A stretch of 64,000 nt of DNA from Bacillota bacterium. GTDB lineage: Bacteria; Bacillota; Clostridia; Acetivibrionales; DTU013. Position 1 is the first letter of the stretch; each line of letters starts with the position of its first letter. Where the stretch lies: positions 62,001-126,000 of the forward strand of contig JAEZCA010000046.1 in NCBI GenBank assembly GCA_023412665.1, given 5' to 3'. Shown piece after piece: positions 62,665 through 64,000 of the stretch. The notes beneath the pieces are model-generated. The model was given only the letters and a program-made list of their open reading frames with translations. It ran no database searches and had not been told where the DNA came from. The position numbers and the translations under genes were made by a program.

Positions 62665-62788
62665 ACAGTCAGCGTGCCCCTCCTGTGCATCGTCCCTGTC
62701 CCCACAGCCTTATAGCCGCAATCCAAACAGTCAGCGTGTCCCTCCTGTGCATCGTCCCTGTCCCCACATTTATAGCTGCAATCTAATT
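62665..62788 (+). repeat. 62-bp tandem repeat, two units
   Basis: Units start at 62665 and 62727 with ACAGTCAGCGTG and contain TGCATCGTCCCTGTCCCC; they differ at a few positions. Part of the unit (GTGCATCGTCCCTGTCCCCA) recurs at about 63213-63232. The GGGGACAGGG-type palindromic words resemble REP-type repeats. This lies in the 62382-63374 gap, which otherwise holds only the small ORF and the dispersed repeat. Confidence 0.75.
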
Positions 62789-62929
62789 AGAAATATTCTC
62801 ATCGCATTACTATCGAACAGTGCTAATTCGCTGTAGACACTTCTAATGTATTAAGAATTGCCCGCTGCTATATGATTGGCAATAGGTATTTTGCTCCTTC
62901 CCGGATGGTGTTAAGAGGAGAGGAAAACA

Positions 62930-63122
62930 CATCTTTTATTTCCCTGGGCAATAGGCAGAAGGGTGTACAAAAAATCAACTGTTTCAGTCTAAACTGTTCA
63001 TTTTTTGGGTATTGAGCTGCATAATGCATTGCACAACCATATTATGTAACACAATATCGAACACATCGTGACATTTGAGCCGATTTATTATAAAAGAGTT
63101 GATTTTTTGCACACTCTACTAT
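62930..63122 (+). repeat. Dispersed 194-bp repeat, copy B, with MITE-like inverted ends
   Basis: Homologous to 27416-27609. The inner element 62957-63120 (164 bp) is bounded by 24-base inverted ends: AGAAGGGTGTACAAAAAATC at the left and GATTTTTTGCACACTCTACT at the right match at 20 of 24 positions. A further shared block, GGTGACCTCATCCCTACCG, follows at 63173. No protein-coding frame of note is inside. Confidence 0.72.
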
Positions 63123-63374
63123 TAAAAAAGATATTACAAGTTTGGTTACCTGGTAATTGATCCAGACAGACTGGGTGACCTCATCCCTACCGCGGGATAG
63201 GTAATTCATTAGGTGCATCGTCCCTGTCCCCATAGCCTTATTACTATTGGATAGGGCGCTAATCACCTGATTGAACTCTAATTGTCGTCAAAAATACGCT
63301 CATACTCAAGGGTAACATAATGCATCAAGATTTCATATGCTATTGTAAAGTATTTATGAGGCGGAGGCTAAAAT

Positions 63375-63872
63375 ATGGCAACGTTTGGTTCCTTTACCGG
63401 CATTGTTACCTCGATCAATGATTTCTGGGCAGGAAGTGAATCACCATCAGGATGCTATAAATTAATGACAGTCCAAAGCAGAGATGGAAATACAGTTAAC
63501 TTCGTAATAACGCCAACTACCTACTTTGTAGACCATGTAATGATATCTGTCGGAGATCCAGTAATTGGATTTTATGATCTCAACGCCCCCGTACCATTAA
63601 TATATCCCCCACAATATCGGGCAATTGTAATGGCAAGGGTTACACAAAATCAGAATGTAAAAGTAGACTTTTTCAACACACAACTAATAAGCAGTGATGG
63701 TACATTGAAGCTTACAATTAACCCTCTTACTCAAATAATACAAGAAAACGGTCAAGCGTTTACAGCTAATATCGCCAATAGGAATTTAATTGTTGTTTTT
63801 GGAGCAACAACAATGAGCATTCCTGCACAAACTGTACCTTACAGGATTATTGTCATGTGTCTTCAGCAATGA
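63375..63872 (+). CDS. Small protein of unknown function (165 residues)
   Basis: A compact, beta-rich protein without signal peptide or membrane segment, starting at ATG 63375 with GGAGG seven bases upstream. It reads like a small-barrel or OB-like fold: FTGIVTSINDFW, YKLMTVQSRDGNTVNFVI, a Pro-rich PVPLIYPPQYRAIVMAR motif, and a C-terminal PYRIIVMCLQQ. I do not recognise the family. The 3' end is duplicated as a remnant at 57459-57525, so related copies move or recombine in this genome. The final 130 bases of the window after it show no gene. Confidence 0.75.
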   Translation: MATFGSFTGIVTSINDFWAGSESPSGCYKLMTVQSRDGNTVNFVITPTTYFVDHVMISVGDPVIGFYDLNAPVPLIYPPQYRAIVMARVTQNQNVKVDFFNTQLISSDGTLKLTINPLTQIIQENGQAFTANIANRNLIVVFGATTMSIPAQTVPYRIIVMCLQQ

Positions 63873-64000
63873 TCATTCATCCCAATAAAAAGACAACTTC
63901 GCAGTATCAGCCTTTGATAAAGTTCTGTCGCATTCCATTATGTAGATAATAGGAATATAAAGGAGCTTTGTTAGTATATACATTCATAGTAAGGTATCCC

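Noticed and set aside
62660..62790. CRISPR array
   Set aside because: Only two adjacent 62-base units without unique spacers and no cas genes.

Overview
The window looks like chromosome of an anaerobic, spore-former-type Firmicute (Clostridia). The evidence is the S-layer-homology surface proteins, lipobox solute-binding proteins, AGGAGG-type ribosome binding sites, a ferredoxin-fused EtfA typical of electron-bifurcating lactate dehydrogenases, and many sugar ABC importers fed by cytoplasmic glycosidases. No phage, transposase, rRNA or CRISPR array was seen. A species cannot be named from the sequence.

Layout: (1) 1-8.6 kb is the cell surface: a NarL-type sensor kinase cut by the left edge, a large S-layer-like protein, and a secreted M16C metallopeptidase carrying SLH repeats. 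(2) 8.8-14.6 kb is a purine salvage operon on the minus strand: promoter, guanine-type riboswitch, xpt, BMP lipoprotein, ATPase and two permeases. (3) 14.7-27.3 kb is an arabinoxylan-type hemicellulose oligosaccharide locus: LacI regulator, twin operators, GH51 arabinofuranosidase, two permeases, binding protein, CE1-like esterase, type-B carboxylesterase and a beta-helix protein. (4) 27.8-42.5 kb is the most unusual region. A 12-gene minus-strand run encodes a flavoprotein, FdrA (with its C-terminal domain as a separate 50-residue gene), DUF1116, an acetate-kinase-like kinase, a sugar ABC importer, an IlvD/Edd dehydratase, KDPG aldolase, KDG kinase and DUF2877. FdrA, DUF1116 and DUF2877 are the three parts of the E. 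coli oxamate carbamoyltransferase, here joined to an Entner-Doudoroff-like sugar-acid route with an acyl kinase where a carbamate kinase would be expected. An IclR regulator with two tandem operators sits upstream.

(5) 42.7-48.4 kb, plus strand, is an lct-type operon: FadR-family regulator, EtfB, ferredoxin-EtfA, FAD/FMN lactate dehydrogenase and a LarA-type racemase. (6) 48.4-57.4 kb, minus strand, is a fructoside operon: DeoR regulator, pentulose/hexulose-phosphate 3-epimerase, SIS isomerase, ABC importer, GH32, fructokinase and a YczE-type membrane protein. (7) 57.4-64 kb holds a 1560-residue SLH protein with an internal 720-bp tandem duplication, a repeat-rich 1-kb gap, and a small protein of unknown function whose 3' end is also present as a remnant 6 kb away.

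The common theme is import of plant-derived oligosaccharides and sugar acids, cytoplasmic cleavage, and fermentation through pyruvate and lactate. Each of the four solute-binding-protein genes is followed, before the next gene, by a strong stem-loop, which fits higher expression of the binding protein than of its neighbours. Small repeats (a GGGGTCAGGCTTG hairpin in three places, a MITE-like 165-bp element in two, and a 62-bp tandem repeat) mark the intergenic spaces.
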